64,000 nt of DNA, taken from positions 62,001 to 126,000 of the forward strand of contig NZ_FQZD01000013.1 of NCBI RefSeq assembly GCF_900141835.1. The letters are read 5' to 3'. The position numbers were made by a program, and so were the translations under genes. The notes beneath the pieces were generated by a model. It saw only the letters and a list, made by a program, of their open reading frames with translations, did not search any database and was not told the origin of the DNA. Below, one piece after another: positions 8,652 to 16,829 of this stretch. Within the stretch, counting starts at the first letter, position 1; each line of letters begins with the position of its first letter. Source of the DNA: Propionispora hippei DSM 15287 (GTDB lineage: Bacteria; Bacillota; Negativicutes; Propionisporales; Propionisporaceae).

Positions 8652-9602
8652 TTACCCTTCCAGCTTTGGTCGTTCCGCTAAGGCCTTCTTCTTCATTAAT
8701 GCCTGGGCCTCCGTCAGTCCATTTTTAAAATGGTGCCTCACTCTTTGCATAAAGAAGCTCAAATTGCACCTTTGCCGGCCTACGATAAAGAAGACTATGG
8801 CTTCACCTATCGACCAGGTTAGCGCATAGGCCAATGCGGCTTTGGTAAGTACAGCTGCATGAGTCGGTATGGATTTCAAAATAACATCTGCAATTCCCTT
8901 TGAAAGCTTTGCCAGGCCAAAGACGACAGCAAAATCCAGGATATGTCTCAGTTCTATTTTTTCACCCAATAAGCCGATAAGCTCAAACATAAGCTTCACT
9001 TCATTCAAAGTAAGTACGATAAAATCTGCCAACATTTCCAGCGGAGCGACTATGGTTCTATGGGGGACCGGCAAATAAGCCGGCAAGGTTGAAATAACCA
9101 CCCATGCGGTATTTTGAATCGCAGTCTCCTGAATTTCAATTTTGGCATGTTCAGGACGGAAAACAGGAAAATTATGAGACAGGGCAAACCTGATGCGCTC
9201 ATGATTAGCCAGTATTTGTGCCGCCAGATTAGAATCTGCAGCATCAAAAGGATACACCTCTGTGTGAAACTGCTTAACCTCATTGACAATCCGGGATTCT
9301 ACAATACAAAAGTCCGAGGTTTTCAGTTTTTCTTTATCAAACTCTTCCTTCGTCGACACCGGTATGATGATTAGACGTTTCAACATTTCTTTGTTGCTGT
9401 GGATCTCCTCATTATCAGGCACCGGAAAGGTGAAATTATGGTAAGGAAAGCTGACTAACCATTTCATCATGTCTTCAATTGCTGACGTAGAACCTACAAG
9501 CCCAATTTGAATATTATGCTGGCAAACCCGGTTAACCTTGTGCATATTTATCTGGCTTAATTCATCCCATATTTTATTAATGAGAAAAGTCTCTTGCCCC
9601 AT
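8652..9602 (-). CDS. Uncharacterised protein with C-terminal membrane-associated region (DUF697-like)
   Basis: 316 residues. The N-terminal half (about 30-165) looks like a nucleotide-binding-type alpha/beta fold but lacks a P-loop. The C-terminal half (about 175-285) has hydrophobic, alanine-rich helices (LAYALTWSIGEAIVFFIVG) like the DUF697/YcjF membrane region that often follows GTPase domains. The end is basic and charged. It is transcribed alone, with a terminator at its 3' end. I do not recognise it with certainty. A degenerate GTPase-DUF697 protein is the best reading. Confidence 0.5.
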   Translation of the reverse strand: MGQETFLINKIWDELSQINMHKVNRVCQHNIQIGLVGSTSAIEDMMKWLVSFPYHNFTFPVPDNEEIHSNKEMLKRLIIIPVSTKEEFDKEKLKTSDFCIVESRIVNEVKQFHTEVYPFDAADSNLAAQILANHERIRFALSHNFPVFRPEHAKIEIQETAIQNTAWVVISTLPAYLPVPHRTIVAPLEMLADFIVLTLNEVKLMFELIGLLGEKIELRHILDFAVVFGLAKLSKGIADVILKSIPTHAAVLTKAALAYALTWSIGEAIVFFIVGRQRCNLSFFMQRVRHHFKNGLTEAQALMKKKALAERPKLEG

Positions 9603-9784
9603 TCTCTGTCCCTCCTTTATTCTGTTATGGGAATACCGCCTATATCCGTTTACAGGCCCATGTGTGTTTCCAATCGCTATACAATTTATCTACTCATCCT
9701 TTAGTTTGACAGATCAGGCACATCTTGATTCGATGAAACCGGGGGCAAGGCTGCTGTAAATTATCACCACACCTGTTTCATGGT

Positions 9785-9813
9785 AAAAAATTTCTACGCC
9801 GCCAGGCGTAGAA
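9785..9813 (-). terminator. Intrinsic terminator
   Basis: The stem TTCTACGCC/GGCGTAGAA with a 4-nt loop is followed on the minus strand by ATTTTTT. It lies about 110 bp beyond the yjfB stop, after a first hairpin. Confidence 0.7.
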
Positions 9814-9858
9814 GAATTCAGATTACGGTTTGCATCTGCTACCCCGGATGAAACCACA

Positions 9859-9895
9859 AAGCACCTGCTAAATTCGGCAAATTTAGCAGGTGCTT
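9859..9895 (-). terminator. Hairpin terminator of yjfB
   Basis: The long stem AAGCACCTGCTAAAT/ATTTAGCAGGTGCTT lies directly downstream of yjfB. The U-tract on the minus strand is short, and the second hairpin at 9785 backs it up. Confidence 0.65.
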
Positions 9896-9920
9896 CTTAT
9901 TAACAAGCGGACTATTCTAT

Positions 9921-10094
9921 CTAAACACTCACGTCAACATTGCTTCCCAGCGTAGCAGAAGGTGGAACCAGCATGTCCAACATTTCGGCACTGTTTGTTT
10001 CGGTAGTATCCATTACTTTTTTCAGGACCTGAATACTCGCGTCTGTTTGAACCTGACTAAGCGAATAGGCAACTGATAAAGCGGCAATATCCAT
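9921..10094 (-). CDS. yjfB: YjfB-family putative motility protein
   Basis: 57 residues starting MDIAALSVAYSLSQVQTDAS and ending in a SNVDVSV tail. The length, the MDI start, the middle VLKKVMD and the C-terminal LDML match the YjfB family of small proteins annotated as putative motility proteins in flagellated Firmicutes. AGGAGG precedes the ATG at 10094, and a sigma-A-type promoter (10119-10147) precedes that. It is monocistronic. The function of the family is not established. It implies the organism is flagellated. Confidence 0.8.
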   Translation of the reverse strand: MDIAALSVAYSLSQVQTDASIQVLKKVMDTTETNSAEMLDMLVPPSATLGSNVDVSV

Positions 10095-10118
10095 ATTAGC
10101 TTCCCTCCTATGGTTACC

Positions 10119-10147
10119 ATTTTATTACTGCCACACCTTCTTGACAA
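10119..10147 (-). promoter_or_regulatory. Sigma-A promoter of yjfB
   Basis: On the minus strand TTGTCA (10147-10142) is followed after 17 bp by TAAAAT (10124-10119). The start codon is 25 bp downstream of the -10 box. Confidence 0.55.
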
Positions 10148-10280
10148 GTGCTAATTGGTTCACTGCCAAGCACAAGTATATTCTAATGAATACTTTCAAA
10201 AGAAGGCACATTATTATTCCCGTTACCGGTTAGTATAGTTTATTCCCCTAATTAGATATGACCCTTCCATTTTATAATTA

Positions 10281-10320
10281 ATAAGCCAGGCAAGGCTATT
10301 AGCAGCCTTGTCTGGCTTAT
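10281..10320 (-). terminator. Terminator of the yqhD/TetR cluster
   Basis: A 17-bp stem (10281-10297 with 10304-10320; one G-T type mismatch) lies just downstream of the tetR stop. A/T-rich sequence flanks both sides. Confidence 0.7.
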
Positions 10321-10336
10321 TTTGCAACGGCGTAAG

Positions 10337-10942
10337 TTACGGCAACAACATATTTTGAAACAAAATTTGCAAACTATTAGCAACAGGTTCTACTGATTTT
10401 TCCACTTTCATTCGCAGCAAGCTCCCCTGCCAACAGTCCCAGATCAAATCGGCCAGCCGCTCGGCTGACAAATCCTTACGTACTTTCCCTGCCAGTTGTC
10501 CGGTACGCAAGCGCTCGGTTAATAGCTCTTTGAACTCGGCTATCGCCTCCTGTAAGGCTATGCGGCATTCCTCACTGGCCTCACTAATTTCAGCAGAAAG
10601 GTTTCCTAATAAGCAACCTTTTTTTACCTCCGCACATTTATAACATTCAGTGACCAGTAGAAATACCGTGCTTAATGCCTTGTGCGAATCCTCCTTTTCT
10701 GCCTCTGCCAGCATATGTTTCCACCGCCCGATACTTGCCTCGGTATAAAAACGAATCACTTCTACACCAAAGTCCTCTTTACTGGCAAAGTAATTGTAAA
10801 AAGAACCTTTGGGCACACCGGCTGATATGGCAATTTCCTGGATGCCTGTGGCATTAAAGCCATTTTGTTCAAAAAGCTTCAAGCCAACCTCTAATAATGT
10901 TTGTTTTGTTTTTTCTAAATCTGCACTTTTTTTTCTAGCCAT
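10337..10942 (-). CDS. TetR-family repressor of the nitroreductase/YqhD cluster
   Basis: 201 residues starting MARKKSADLEKTKQ; the open frame from a TTG at 10957 is less likely. The N-terminal HTH (about 28-50, IQEIAISAGVPKGSFYNYFASKEDF) is a typical TetR recognition helix. The C-terminal part carries cysteines (KCAEVKKGCLLGN), a pattern of AcrR/YxaF-type repressors that sense electrophiles. The motif ACRACYGGTCATAT occurs upstream of this gene (10954) and over the -10 box of the nitroreductase promoter (13098). It therefore probably represses both, responding to reactive aldehydes or quinones (inference). Confidence 0.87.
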   Translation of the reverse strand: MARKKSADLEKTKQTLLEVGLKLFEQNGFNATGIQEIAISAGVPKGSFYNYFASKEDFGVEVIRFYTEASIGRWKHMLAEAEKEDSHKALSTVFLLVTECYKCAEVKKGCLLGNLSAEISEASEECRIALQEAIAEFKELLTERLRTGQLAGKVRKDLSAERLADLIWDCWQGSLLRMKVEKSVEPVANSLQILFQNMLLP

Positions 10943-10953
10943 ATTTTTATCAT

Positions 10954-10967
10954 ACAACCGGTCATAT
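10954..10967 (-). promoter_or_regulatory. TetR operator upstream of tetR
   Basis: ACAACCGGTCATAT on the plus strand matches the site at 13098-13111 (read on the other strand) at 12 of 14 positions. It lies directly before the tetR start. Confidence 0.6.
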
Positions 10968-11015
10968 TATTAGTCAACCATCCTGATTTAGGCGAGCCTT
11001 CTATTCATGGTTATT

Positions 11016-12176
11016 TTACAAACTCTTTTTTAATATTTCCCGCACAGCCTCCGGCGTTACTTTGCCTGTTTCACCAAGCCTACCCATTCCGTGCGCTACT
11101 AAATTGGCCACAATGGGTTCAATCACAGCTTGCCCTAAGCCATAGTCAGACAAGCGTGTTTTCACCTTCATTGCTTCAAAAAAGCTTCGAGTACGTTCAA
11201 TGGCAGCTGCAACCTTTTCTGCTGCAGGCATTTCTTTCGGTAAATTCCATATCCGTTCACCATATTGTATTAACTTTTCCTGTTTTTCTTCTTGCATAAC
11301 CTCCAGCAGGGATGGCAGTACAATGGCAAGAGTCTGGGCATGATCCAAGCCATATAATACGGTGATTTCATGACCTATCATATGGGTAGACCAGTCTTGA
11401 GGAACTCCGCTACCGATTAATCCGTTTAAAGCCAACGTAGCTGCCCACATTAAATTGGCACGCACAGCATAATTTTTGGGTTCCTGTAATGCTTTCGGCC
11501 CTTCTTCAAGTAGAGTCAACAGCAGACCTTCCGAAAAACGGTCCTGCACTTTGCCTTTGACCGGATAGGTCATATACTGCTCCATCACATGAACAAAGGA
11601 ATCTACGACTCCGTTACTAATCTGCCTTTCCGGTAAGGTATAGGTATAAACGGGATCTAGTATGGAAAAACGGGGAAATACGGCTTTACTGAGGAATGAA
11701 AGTTTTGCCTTAAGCGCTTTACGGGTGATGACCGCACCAGAATTCATTTCTGAGCCGGTGGCAGGCAGTGTCAGTACAACGGCAAACGGCAAGGCGTTTT
11801 TAACCGGCAGCCGATCCCGGACAAGTTCCCAGGGATCTCCCTGCGCATAGGGTACAGCTACCGCAACGAATTTAGTTCCATCAATAACAGAGCCTCCGCC
11901 TACGGCCAAGAGAAAATCAAATTTCTCCTGACGGATCAATTCTACCGCCTGCATCAATGTTTCATAGGTAGGATTGGGTTCAATACCGCCAAATTCTCCT
12001 ACCTGATATTCTTTTAAAATATCCTTTACCGTTGTAAGGAGACCCGTTTTTTTCACACTGCCGCCGCCATAAAGTATTAACACTTTACTTCCCGCAGGAA
12101 TGTTTTTGGCTAATTGGTCAATCTGTCCCTGACCAAAATAAATTTCTGTTGGATTTCCAAATTGAAAGTTCTGCAT
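11016..12176 (-). CDS. yqhD: Iron-containing NADPH-dependent alcohol dehydrogenase, YqhD-like
   Basis: 386 residues, nearly the length of E. coli YqhD (387), and alike throughout: YGGGSVKKTGLL, FGGIEPNPTYETLM, LLAVGGGSVIDGTKF, LPATGSEMNSGAVI and SDYGL. The metal ligands are in DSFVHVMEQY (Asp, His) and the two histidines of HMIGHEITVLYGLDHAQTLAIV. YqhD reduces a broad range of aldehydes with NADPH and protects against reactive carbonyls. The gene sits between the nitroreductase and tetR on the same strand, which suits an aldehyde-stress operon. Confidence 0.92.
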   Translation of the reverse strand: MQNFQFGNPTEIYFGQGQIDQLAKNIPAGSKVLILYGGGSVKKTGLLTTVKDILKEYQVGEFGGIEPNPTYETLMQAVELIRQEKFDFLLAVGGGSVIDGTKFVAVAVPYAQGDPWELVRDRLPVKNALPFAVVLTLPATGSEMNSGAVITRKALKAKLSFLSKAVFPRFSILDPVYTYTLPERQISNGVVDSFVHVMEQYMTYPVKGKVQDRFSEGLLLTLLEEGPKALQEPKNYAVRANLMWAATLALNGLIGSGVPQDWSTHMIGHEITVLYGLDHAQTLAIVLPSLLEVMQEEKQEKLIQYGERIWNLPKEMPAAEKVAAAIERTRSFFEAMKVKTRLSDYGLGQAVIEPIVANLVAHGMGRLGETGKVTPEAVREILKKSL

Positions 12177-12216
12177 AAAATTGACCCTTCCTAATTATTT
12201 TAGATCGCTGTCCATA

Positions 12217-12825
12217 TTAAAACTCTTTTATAATAATATCTTCCCTTTTCAAGCGAGGTCTGGCTGCCGGCGCCTGGTCCGGATAACCAACAAGCAATAC
12301 ATTGACAATATGGTACCGGTCTTCGATGTCTAATAGTTCTTTCAAAACAACACTGTCATATAGACCAATCCAGCACGTGCCCAGGCCTAAATCTACGGCG
12401 CGCAGATCCATATGCGTTATGGATATGGCTGCGTTGAAGGCCAAGTTCGCCCGAATTGCCAACTCATCGGCTCCTCTTTTTTTCAAAAGTGCCTCTACCT
12501 TCTCACTGGACATACTAACCCCTAAAAAGGCACCTGCCTCCTGCAGTTCCCGATAACGTGTTCCCCTTGAGTGTAGAACCTCCTGGTCAATGCAGCACAC
12601 AATAATTACCGGTGCCGTACTAAAAAACGGAACTGGCGACGCTTTGGTCAATTGGGCACGAATATTGGAATCCTTCACAATAATGTAACGCCAAGGCTGC
12701 AAATTGCTGCCGGACGGCGCAAGTCTTCCGGCTTCCAAAATCTTCTCAATGTCCTCTGCCGAAACTGGCTCCGCTTTAAACTTGCGTATGCTGCGTCTTG
12801 TTTTTACTACATCCATAAATTCCAT
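12217..12825 (-). CDS. Nitroreductase-family FMN oxidoreductase
   Basis: 202 residues with the nitroreductase core: the RRSIRKFKAEPVS start (FMN-phosphate contact), the LAPSGSNLQPWRYIIV motif near 35-50, and the GLGTCWIGLYD stretch near 147-157. It reduces nitro compounds, quinones or enones using NAD(P)H. The cysteine pair in VIIVCCIDQE is unusual but not catalytic. GGAGGAGG precedes the ATG at 12825. It is the first gene after the consensus promoter at 13095-13123 and is followed by yqhD 40 bp downstream. Confidence 0.88.
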   Translation of the reverse strand: MEFMDVVKTRRSIRKFKAEPVSAEDIEKILEAGRLAPSGSNLQPWRYIIVKDSNIRAQLTKASPVPFFSTAPVIIVCCIDQEVLHSRGTRYRELQEAGAFLGVSMSSEKVEALLKKRGADELAIRANLAFNAAISITHMDLRAVDLGLGTCWIGLYDSVVLKELLDIEDRYHIVNVLLVGYPDQAPAARPRLKREDIIIKEF

Positions 12826-13004
12826 AGTAAAACCTCCTCCGTTTTTTTAATGCACCTAGTCGGAAACTCTCCGAGATACCCTTTTTATTCCAGAGCTGTG
12901 CTAAAAATCACTAACAACTTACGTAAGCAGTATCCAATGACAGCGCGATCACCTCCGCCATTTTTCAGATCTCATGGCTATGCTTACTCTGGGTATCGGT
13001 CAAT

Positions 13005-13043
13005 ATATAATTAGTCTCTTTTAATTGAAGTGACTAATTATAT
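13005..13043. repeat. Perfect 12-bp inverted repeat in the nitroreductase leader
   Basis: ATATAATTAGTC (13005-13016) and GACTAATTATAT (13032-13043) are exact inverted copies with a 15-bp spacer. The pair lies about 50 bp downstream of the promoter at 13095 and inside the long (about 260-nt) untranslated leader. It may be a second operator. The rest of 12826-13228 shows no convincing gene. Confidence 0.55.
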
Positions 13044-13094
13044 AAATTCAAAAAAAGTCCCGGATAATTCACACAACTTTTTCCAATTATAAAA

Positions 13095-13123
13095 ATTATA
13101 TGACCAGTCGTTTTGTATGTCAA
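13095..13123 (-). promoter_or_regulatory. Consensus promoter with overlapping TetR operator
   Basis: On the minus strand TTGACA (13123-13118), a 17-bp spacer and TATAAT (13100-13095) form a perfect sigma-A promoter. The plus-strand ATATGACCAGTCGT at 13098-13111, matching the site before tetR, covers the -10 box and part of the spacer. That is a textbook repressor position. It drives the nitroreductase-yqhD genes. Confidence 0.75.
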
Positions 13124-13228
13124 TGTCTTTTTTACCCCAGTTGTGCCACAAAAACCGTTATCAGGCGCTTTAAGCTCTACATGGTAAGATTTCGCCTGTT
13201 CTATCAGCTTTCGTATTTATTGGCTGTA

Positions 13229-14362
13229 TTATGTACCTCTTAGCCGGATTTTGCGGAATCTATATAATGCCAGCGAAAATGTTACTACTCCATAAGAAAC
13301 TAGCCCCATTACATCACGAAGCAGATGTGCCGTGTGACCGGCGAGCATTAAATTACGAATGTTATTGGTCAGGAAAGTGAAGGGAAATATCAAGGCCATG
13401 CACTGAATGCCAACAGGCATGGATGTCAGCGGCCAGGTAGACCCGGACATAGTAAAGATGATCACTGTACAGGATATGACAAGCTGGTAGAAGCTCAACA
13501 TTGATTGGAAAAAGGAGATCAAAAAACTGCCTAACGAAGTGATTGCGAAAACAAAAGCCGCGCCTAATACTAATACTTCCAGAGCATTACCTCGAAAGGG
13601 CAGGTCAAAGATAGCAACCGCCAACGACAATAGAACACTGTAGGCACAAAGGCCGGCGACCCAAAAGGGTAATAATTTTCCGGTTAAAACATGTAGCGAA
13701 CCGGTGTTTTTATATGTACCCATTTTGTATTCCATTAGCATTGAGCCGGCGGAACAAATAAGCAGTGTCGTATGTAACGATATCATCATTAAGCCAAATA
13801 CAAAATAGCTTTGATAGCTTAAAAGCGGATTATACAACATCCGCATCTGCAACTCTACAGGCGATACTTTGCCGTCTGCCTGCCCCGGTAAAAATCCGGC
13901 AGTATTTAATAGAGAAACTGCTCTTTCTTTAGAAAAATCATCTATAATTTCCTGAGATACCGTTGTAACCATATTGGTGATAAGCAGGTTAGTCCCATTG
14001 CTTTCCATAAGCACTGAAGTTGACATGCCTGTATTGATATCCCGTGCAAAATTCGCCGGTATGAGCAGTGCGGTATCCGCCTCTTTTCTCTGTAGATACT
14101 CTTCTATTTGTTCCTGGGAATCCACATAAGCAACAACCGTGAATCGCTCTGAGTCTTCAAACGCCTGAACAAGTTTACGACTCATTTGTGTCTGACTCTC
14201 ATCATACACAATCAGAGGAATGCTATCGACAGAGTGTTTTTCAAAGAGTATACCATATAAATTAAGATATAAAAAAGGCAGGATAAACATGGTCACAATT
14301 AATTTAGGATAATTTTTAATAAGACGAATTAATTCCCGGAGCCCAATCCGCCACCAGGTCAC
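13229..14362 (-). CDS. ABC-2-type transporter permease (second of a pair)
   Basis: 377 residues. A membrane helix near 20-40, a large exported loop (about 45-185) and five C-terminal membrane helices give the ABC2_membrane_3/YhhJ-type layout. The GTG start at 14362 overlaps the upstream permease by 4 nt and follows GGAGGTG. The two permeases are paralogues (DSERFTVVAYVDSQEQ here, DSQRFRIVGVVNTQEE there) and would form a heterodimer. No ATPase or HlyD gene adjoins, so the nucleotide-binding subunit must be encoded elsewhere. Confidence 0.82.
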   Translation of the reverse strand: MTWWRIGLRELIRLIKNYPKLIVTMFILPFLYLNLYGILFEKHSVDSIPLIVYDESQTQMSRKLVQAFEDSERFTVVAYVDSQEQIEEYLQRKEADTALLIPANFARDINTGMSTSVLMESNGTNLLITNMVTTVSQEIIDDFSKERAVSLLNTAGFLPGQADGKVSPVELQMRMLYNPLLSYQSYFVFGLMMISLHTTLLICSAGSMLMEYKMGTYKNTGSLHVLTGKLLPFWVAGLCAYSVLLSLAVAIFDLPFRGNALEVLVLGAAFVFAITSLGSFLISFFQSMLSFYQLVISCTVIIFTMSGSTWPLTSMPVGIQCMALIFPFTFLTNNIRNLMLAGHTAHLLRDVMGLVSYGVVTFSLALYRFRKIRLRGT

Positions 14363-15522
14363 GGCCGCACCTCCTGTGAAGTTGCAGCAACCAGGCTCTT
14401 ACAACGGTGCTTGCAAACAACAATAGTCAATGTCCATACAACGTTGCCGGCAATATATAAAACAGCACTATTCAGTAATAAATCTGGGGAATATCCTGCA
14501 AGTAAAATATCGCGGATCGTATCTGCCGCATATGTCATGGGTAAGAGCAAGGAATATGCGTAAACAAAGCTGCTTTTTGCTATATGAGGCCAGTTATATC
14601 CACTATACAAAAAAGCGGGCATTATATAGAGCAACATTACGGGATGTACCGGCATTCTTTCGTCCCGAGCCATTGCCGAAAACAGCAATCCCAGATTTAC
14701 TATCATAAAAGTAAAGGCACTGCAAATCAACAGCAGGCTTCCCATACTCCCCCGAAGCACTATCTTAAAGGCACTAATACACACGGCAATAGACATGATT
14801 ATAGCTACCATAGAACATAGCCAATAAGCTAATAGTTTTCCGGTTACAATTACAGCGGGCGAGGTTGTTCGCCATAACCCCGTGGCCCCAAATTCCCGTA
14901 GCAACGCTGTACATACACATAAAATAATACCTATTTGCACACCATTAGCCACCAAGCCTGGCAGTAAAAAGGCAGTATATGAGTTAGTGGGATTGTATAA
15001 TAATCGCTGTTTCAGAATTACAGGCGCTACTGTATGCAAAGCTTGCTGAGGAACCTGATTTACCCCCTCAACCAATTTTTGCCCTACTCCAGCGTTATAG
15101 GAGGTAATAATCTCCCTGCCGAAGGTCATAACCGTATTTGAATACATAATATTTGTAGCATTTATCTCCAAGACTACTTCCCCACCATGGCCCAGCTTTA
15201 TTTGTTTTGAAAAATCGAAGGGAATGCCGACCGCGACAATTGCTTCTTCATTTATGATGTACTGCTCCATTTCCTCTTGGGTGTTGACCACCCCAACAAT
15301 CCGGAAACGCTGTGAATCGGCGAAATCCTGCACCAAAGAACGGCTTGCACCCGACTGAGCCTGATCATAAATCACCGTGGGGATTGACTTCACTATTTCC
15401 GTGCTATAGATCAAGCCAAACAACACTGAAAAGCTAAAAGGAACTCCAAATAACAGCAACCCGATTCTTTTTTGGGAAAAAATATAACGAAATTCCTTCA
15501 TAACAACCTTATATAGTTTCAT
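14359..15522 (-). CDS. ABC-2-type transporter permease (first of a pair)
   Basis: 387 residues from the ATG at 15522, chosen because GGAG lies 6 bp upstream; the frame also has an ATG at 15534. The layout matches its partner: an N-terminal helix, an exported domain with an IPTVIYDQAQSGASRSLVQ strand pattern, then five to six C-terminal helices. It is a likely exporter half for drugs or lipids. LysR upstream is separated by a strong terminator, so this pair has its own promoter in the AT-rich 15523-15886 gap. Confidence 0.82.
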   Translation of the reverse strand: MKLYKVVMKEFRYIFSQKRIGLLLFGVPFSFSVLFGLIYSTEIVKSIPTVIYDQAQSGASRSLVQDFADSQRFRIVGVVNTQEEMEQYIINEEAIVAVGIPFDFSKQIKLGHGGEVVLEINATNIMYSNTVMTFGREIITSYNAGVGQKLVEGVNQVPQQALHTVAPVILKQRLLYNPTNSYTAFLLPGLVANGVQIGIILCVCTALLREFGATGLWRTTSPAVIVTGKLLAYWLCSMVAIIMSIAVCISAFKIVLRGSMGSLLLICSAFTFMIVNLGLLFSAMARDERMPVHPVMLLYIMPAFLYSGYNWPHIAKSSFVYAYSLLLPMTYAADTIRDILLAGYSPDLLLNSAVLYIAGNVVWTLTIVVCKHRCKSLVAATSQEVRP

Positions 15523-15886
15523 TTTATACTCCATTGTCTAAGATACGAAACCGCATTCCCAGTCCGCAGCCTTCCAAAAGTATACTTGCTATGGCCGTAA
15601 CGATCATAAAATACGAAATGAAACAGGAAATTTCCACATGCAAAAGGCACTGGATTCCTCCTAAAATGCTCATGATGATTATTCATATCTTGTCTTGAGT
15701 TAATGTTGTAAATTATAGCAAAAGGAGAATTATATGTATAATACATATAAAATAGAAAATCCATATATTATTTATATCATTTATAGTTATGCCTATTCCT
15801 GATCCTTGGTAACATCCATGCCAAACAACCACTGCCTGGTATCTGATATTAGCAAAGTGCATGTAATAAGACATTATCAATTTTAT
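15523..15886. other. AT-rich gap upstream of the permease pair
   Basis: 364 bp with no gene I can support. A 48-codon frame on the minus strand (ATG near 15672, ending at the permease start) encodes a hydrophobic peptide but lacks a ribosome binding site. The stretch near 15720-15790 is very AT-rich and probably holds the permease promoter. Confidence 0.4.
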
Positions 15887-15928
15887 AAACCAAAACGCCT
15901 GCTCAAATTTGAACAGGCGTTTTGGTTT
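15887..15928 (-). terminator. Terminator of the LysR gene
   Basis: The stem AAACCAAAACGCCTG/CAGGCGTTTTGGTTT is capped by an inner TCAAATTTGA palindrome. It starts about 28 bp beyond the lysR stop. Confidence 0.85.
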
Positions 15929-15956
15929 GTGCCCAAGACTTATATATGAAAAGCAA

Positions 15957-16829
15957 TTATTTATTTTCCGTAATCATTCTAACGAAATTGCGGGCTGCTG
16001 CCGATAAATTACGATTGCGCATCCATATAATATATGGCGTCAGCCGGGAACCCGGCTTGGTAATTTCTTTGTAGATGAGGCCATCTCCAAACTTCGAGCG
16101 GGTAATTGTTTTTGGCACAATGGCCACACCAAGTCCGGTATTGGCCAGTAACAACATGGAGCGCACGTCATCATGAATGCACACGATCTGTGGTTCCAGT
16201 TTATTTTCCTGATAATACACCAGGAGCCTTTCACTCCTGCGATGGACAATTAACGGTTTTTTAGCCAGTTCGGTAAGACTCGCGTCAGATCTGGAAGGTT
16301 GATCATCCCACTTATTGGTCATAGCTGCCATCAAAGGCTCCGCAGGCATTGGTATTGCTTCATAAAGTTCCGTATTGAATGGTGGCAGTATAACTCCCAG
16401 TTCAATAACACCATTGGTTAACAAAGAAACTATATTATGACCCACATCTTCACAGATACGGAACTGGATATTCGGATACCGGAGATTATATTCAGCGATC
16501 TGTTCAGATAAAAACGTTGCCCCCCATGAGGTAGCCGAACCAATAGACAATGTGCCTGTTCCCCCATTACAGACATCCTGCAGCTCCTTTTCGACTGTTT
16601 TAACTAATTCGAAAATTTGTTCACCACGGGTACGCAGTGTACGACCGGCTTCGGTTAACTGAATATTTCGCCCCACCTTCTGCAAGAGCTGCACGCCCAA
16701 ATCCTGCTCCAATACTTTTAGCTGGTGGCTTAACGGTGGCTGCGCTATATTTAATCTTTTTGCCGCTTTGGTAATGTGTCCTTCTTCAGCAACAGTAAGA
16801 AAATATTGCAGCTTCTTTAAATCCAACAT
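15957..16829 (-). CDS. LysR-family transcriptional regulator
   Basis: 290 residues: the N-terminal HTH KLQYFLTVAEEGHITKAAKR followed by NIAQPPLSHQLKVLEQDLG (about 6-45) is a canonical LysR reader head, and the effector-binding domain starts near 90. It is closer to the CysL/CatM-like group than to the LysR at 7652. The target is not evident. The downstream permease pair is separated by a terminator, and nothing faces it within 400 bp upstream except the acyltransferase. Confidence 0.88.
   Translation of the reverse strand: MLDLKKLQYFLTVAEEGHITKAAKRLNIAQPPLSHQLKVLEQDLGVQLLQKVGRNIQLTEAGRTLRTRGEQIFELVKTVEKELQDVCNGGTGTLSIGSATSWGATFLSEQIAEYNLRYPNIQFRICEDVGHNIVSLLTNGVIELGVILPPFNTELYEAIPMPAEPLMAAMTNKWDDQPSRSDASLTELAKKPLIVHRRSERLLVYYQENKLEPQIVCIHDDVRSMLLLANTGLGVAIVPKTITRSKFGDGLIYKEITKPGSRLTPYIIWMRNRNLSAAARNFVRMITENK

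Noticed and set aside
9720-9770. Cobalamin-riboswitch-like string (GAAACCGGGGGC.. GCTGCTGTAAA)
   Set aside because: The conserved boxes are incomplete and no B12 gene follows.
15519-15764. 81-codon minus-strand frame upstream of the permease pair
   Set aside because: AT-rich, no ribosome binding site, composition unlike the neighbouring proteins, and it overlaps the better supported permease start.
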